Below, in pieces: positions 6,353 to 7,234 of a DNA stretch of 7,234 nucleotides. The position numbers and the translations under genes were made by a program. The notes below the pieces were generated by a model. The model was not told where the DNA came from, did not search any database, and saw nothing but the letters and a program-made list of their open reading frames with translations. Numbering within the stretch: position 1 is the first letter of the stretch; each line of letters starts with the position of its first letter. Origin of the DNA: an uncultured Eubacteriales bacterium (GTDB lineage Bacteria; Bacillota_A; Clostridia; Oscillospirales; Oscillospiraceae); NCBI GenBank assembly GCA_949747935.1, contig CATKHE010000121.1, forward strand, positions 1-7,234, given 5' to 3'.

Positions 6353-6988
6353 ATGGAAAAAAGTGAACGGCTCGGCCCCTACACCCTGTCCTGGGCGGAT
6401 GGTATTTTTCCTCTGGGGGCCGACGCCTTGGCCCTGGGGGACTTTGCCACTGTAAAACCGGGCTGGCGGGTGTGCGACCTGGGGACGGGCAGCGGGGTCC
6501 TGCTTCTGTTGCTGGCCCGCCGTGCGGAAAACCTCTCCCTCACTGGAATTGATATCGACCCTCTGTCCGCCCGCATTGCCCGGGAAAATCTGACGGACAA
6601 CGGTCTGCCTGGGGAAATTCTCACTGGCGACCTGCGGCAGGAAAAACTCCCCACCGGGAGCTTCGACCTGGTGGTGTCCAATCCTCCCTACTTCCCCGTG
6701 GGCAGCGGGAAAAGCGGCGGCCCCGCCCGGAACGAGGAATTTTGCTCCCTGACAGAGCTGTGCGCCACCGCCGGTCGTCTGGTAAAAAATGGGGGGCGTT
6801 TTGCCCTGTGCCACCGCCCGGAGCGGCTGGTGGACGTCCTGTGCGCCCTCCGTGCCTATCACCTGGAGCCCAAACGCCTCAAGCTGATTGCCCACAGACC
6901 GGACCATCCCCTCTCCCTCCTGCTGGTGGAGACGGTAAGGCAGGGAAGGCCAGGTGTGACGGTCGAGATTTCCGACAATCCCTGTTAG
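6353..6988 (+). CDS. trmN6: TrmN6/YabB-family tRNA (adenine-N6)-methyltransferase, short C-terminus
   Basis: A 211-residue class I S-adenosylmethionine-dependent methyltransferase. By family and by its place beside rsmI it probably methylates N6 of A37 in a valine tRNA. The SAM-binding motif VCDLGTGSG is at 40-48, the acidic GIDID motif at 65-69 and the catalytic NPPY at 110-113, followed by the family pattern of an ARNEE segment and ALCHRPERL. The ATG at 6353 has AGGAGGT (6339-6345) 7 bases upstream. Family members are usually about 240-250 residues and continue past the KGGKPG-like segment with a PL(I/V)-type tail. Here QGRPGVTVE is followed at once by ISDNPC and stop, so roughly 25-35 residues are missing. 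The last residues and the stop codon lie inside a palindrome. I saw no convincing tail in the other two frames downstream. The catalytic core is intact, so it may be functional; exact tRNA specificity is inferred. Confidence 0.85.
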   Translation: MEKSERLGPYTLSWADGIFPLGADALALGDFATVKPGWRVCDLGTGSGVLLLLLARRAENLSLTGIDIDPLSARIARENLTDNGLPGEILTGDLRQEKLPTGSFDLVVSNPPYFPVGSGKSGGPARNEEFCSLTELCATAGRLVKNGGRFALCHRPERLVDVLCALRAYHLEPKRLKLIAHRPDHPLSLLLVETVRQGRPGVTVEISDNPC

Positions 6989-7016
6989 AATCGCTATTCT
7001 GGTCAAAATTGTCGGA
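6971..7016. repeat. Nested palindrome at the 3' end of the methyltransferase gene
   Basis: Outer arms TCCGACAAT (6971-6979) and ATTGTCGGA (7008-7016) are perfect 9-bp inverted repeats. Within the interior AGAAT (6987-6991) and ATTCT (6996-7000) form an inner stem with a CGCT loop. The methyltransferase stop TAG (6986-6988) lies inside. There is no U-tract, and a standard terminator follows about 30 bases on, so it is not needed for termination. It might be a small dispersed palindromic repeat. Confidence 0.6.
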
Positions 7017-7044
7017 CCCGGCAGCATACCCCATCTGTACAAAT

Positions 7045-7081
7045 AAAAGCGCCGTTCCATGAACACGGAACGGCGCTTTTT
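7045..7081. terminator. Strong bidirectional intrinsic terminator
   Basis: AAAAGCGCCGTTCC (7045-7058) and its exact reverse complement (7067-7080) form a 14-bp stem, GC-rich at the core, with an 8-base loop. TTTTT (7077-7081) follows the stem on the plus strand, and the AAAA/AAAT run on the left gives a U-tract on the minus strand. It separates the methyltransferase from the convergent minus-strand gene. Confidence 0.93.
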
Positions 7082-7234
7082 CAGAAGTTAAACTCCGGGC
7101 AGTCCCTGTACCGCTCTGGCACAGGGAGCTCCAAGCCCATGCCCCCGATGTTCTCCACAAACACACAGGGCTGGCCGGGAAACAGAAATTGGTCCAGATA
7201 CTTGATAAAGTCGGATTCATTATAGCAGCACAGC
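7081..7234 (-). CDS. C-terminal end of an unrecognised protein (cut by window edge)
   Basis: The last 50 residues of a minus-strand gene whose start lies beyond the right edge. The visible tail includes YNESDFIKYLDQFLFPGQP, CVFVENIGGMG and LELPVPERYRDCPEFNF before TGA (7081-7083). The coding call rests on the open frame reaching the edge, a protein-like mix of residues with frequent C/G third positions, and a stop that abuts a strong terminator of the right orientation. Two cysteines begin the visible part (LCCYN), with two more later. I do not recognise the family and assign no function. It is convergent with the methyltransferase and not obviously linked to it. Confidence 0.65.
   Translation of the reverse strand, partial: LCCYNESDFIKYLDQFLFPGQPCVFVENIGGMGLELPVPERYRDCPEFNF

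Noticed and set aside
6326..7066. A 246-codon open frame on the minus strand opposite the TrmN6-like gene
   Set aside because: It spans the terminator hairpin and the divergent promoter region, its translation is rich in Gly/Gln/Pro without any motif, and the plus-strand gene is clear.
1..7234. A new defence, mobile or biosynthetic system
   Set aside because: Almost every gene belongs to a known housekeeping or signalling family. There are no transposases, integrases, toxin-antitoxin pairs, CRISPR-like direct repeats or clustered unknown genes in the window.

Overview
The window is an ordinary stretch of a Gram-positive chromosome with bacterial housekeeping genes. Genes are GC-rich (C/G at many third positions), intergenic regions are AT-rich, and Shine-Dalgarno sites are strong (AGGAGG type). 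Together with a GlnRS, a trxB-like/trxA pair lacking NADPH motifs, rsmI beside a YabB/TrmN6-like methyltransferase, and a dCache-PAS-GGDEF protein, this suggests an anaerobic clostridium, perhaps Oscillospiraceae (Flavonifractor/Oscillibacter-like). The taxonomy is inference from gene style, not a match.

Layout, left to right. (1) 1-487, minus: N-terminal part of glutaminyl-tRNA synthetase, running off the left edge. (2) 488-753: divergent intergenic region with a promoter candidate for each side. (3) 754-1974, plus: a thioredoxin-reductase-like flavoprotein followed by thioredoxin, a two-gene redox unit. (4) 1971-2015: a perfect 20-bp inverted repeat between convergent genes, containing both stop codons and probably a bidirectional terminator. 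(5) 2012-3817, minus: a membrane-bound diguanylate cyclase with its own promoter. (6) 3912-5279, minus: murC. (7) 5421-6251, minus: rsmI, starting at TTG. (8) 6252-6352: a compact divergent promoter region with a dyad. (9) 6353-6988, plus: a TrmN6/YabB-like methyltransferase with a short C-terminus. (10) 6971-7081: a nested palindrome, then a strong bidirectional terminator. (11) 7081-7234, minus: C-terminal end of an unrecognised protein.

How the genes work together. The reductase-like protein presumably reduces the adjacent thioredoxin, but the electron donor is in question because the NADPH-binding motifs are absent; a ferredoxin-linked enzyme is the leading hypothesis. glnS, rsmI and the TrmN6-like gene serve translation (aminoacylation, 16S rRNA and tRNA modification). 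murC serves peptidoglycan synthesis. The GGDEF protein links an extracellular signal to cyclic di-GMP.

I see no rRNA, tRNA, CRISPR array, insertion sequence, prophage gene or defence system. The points worth attention are the NADPH-motif-less reductase, the palindrome shared by two stop codons, and the palindrome at the truncated end of the methyltransferase.
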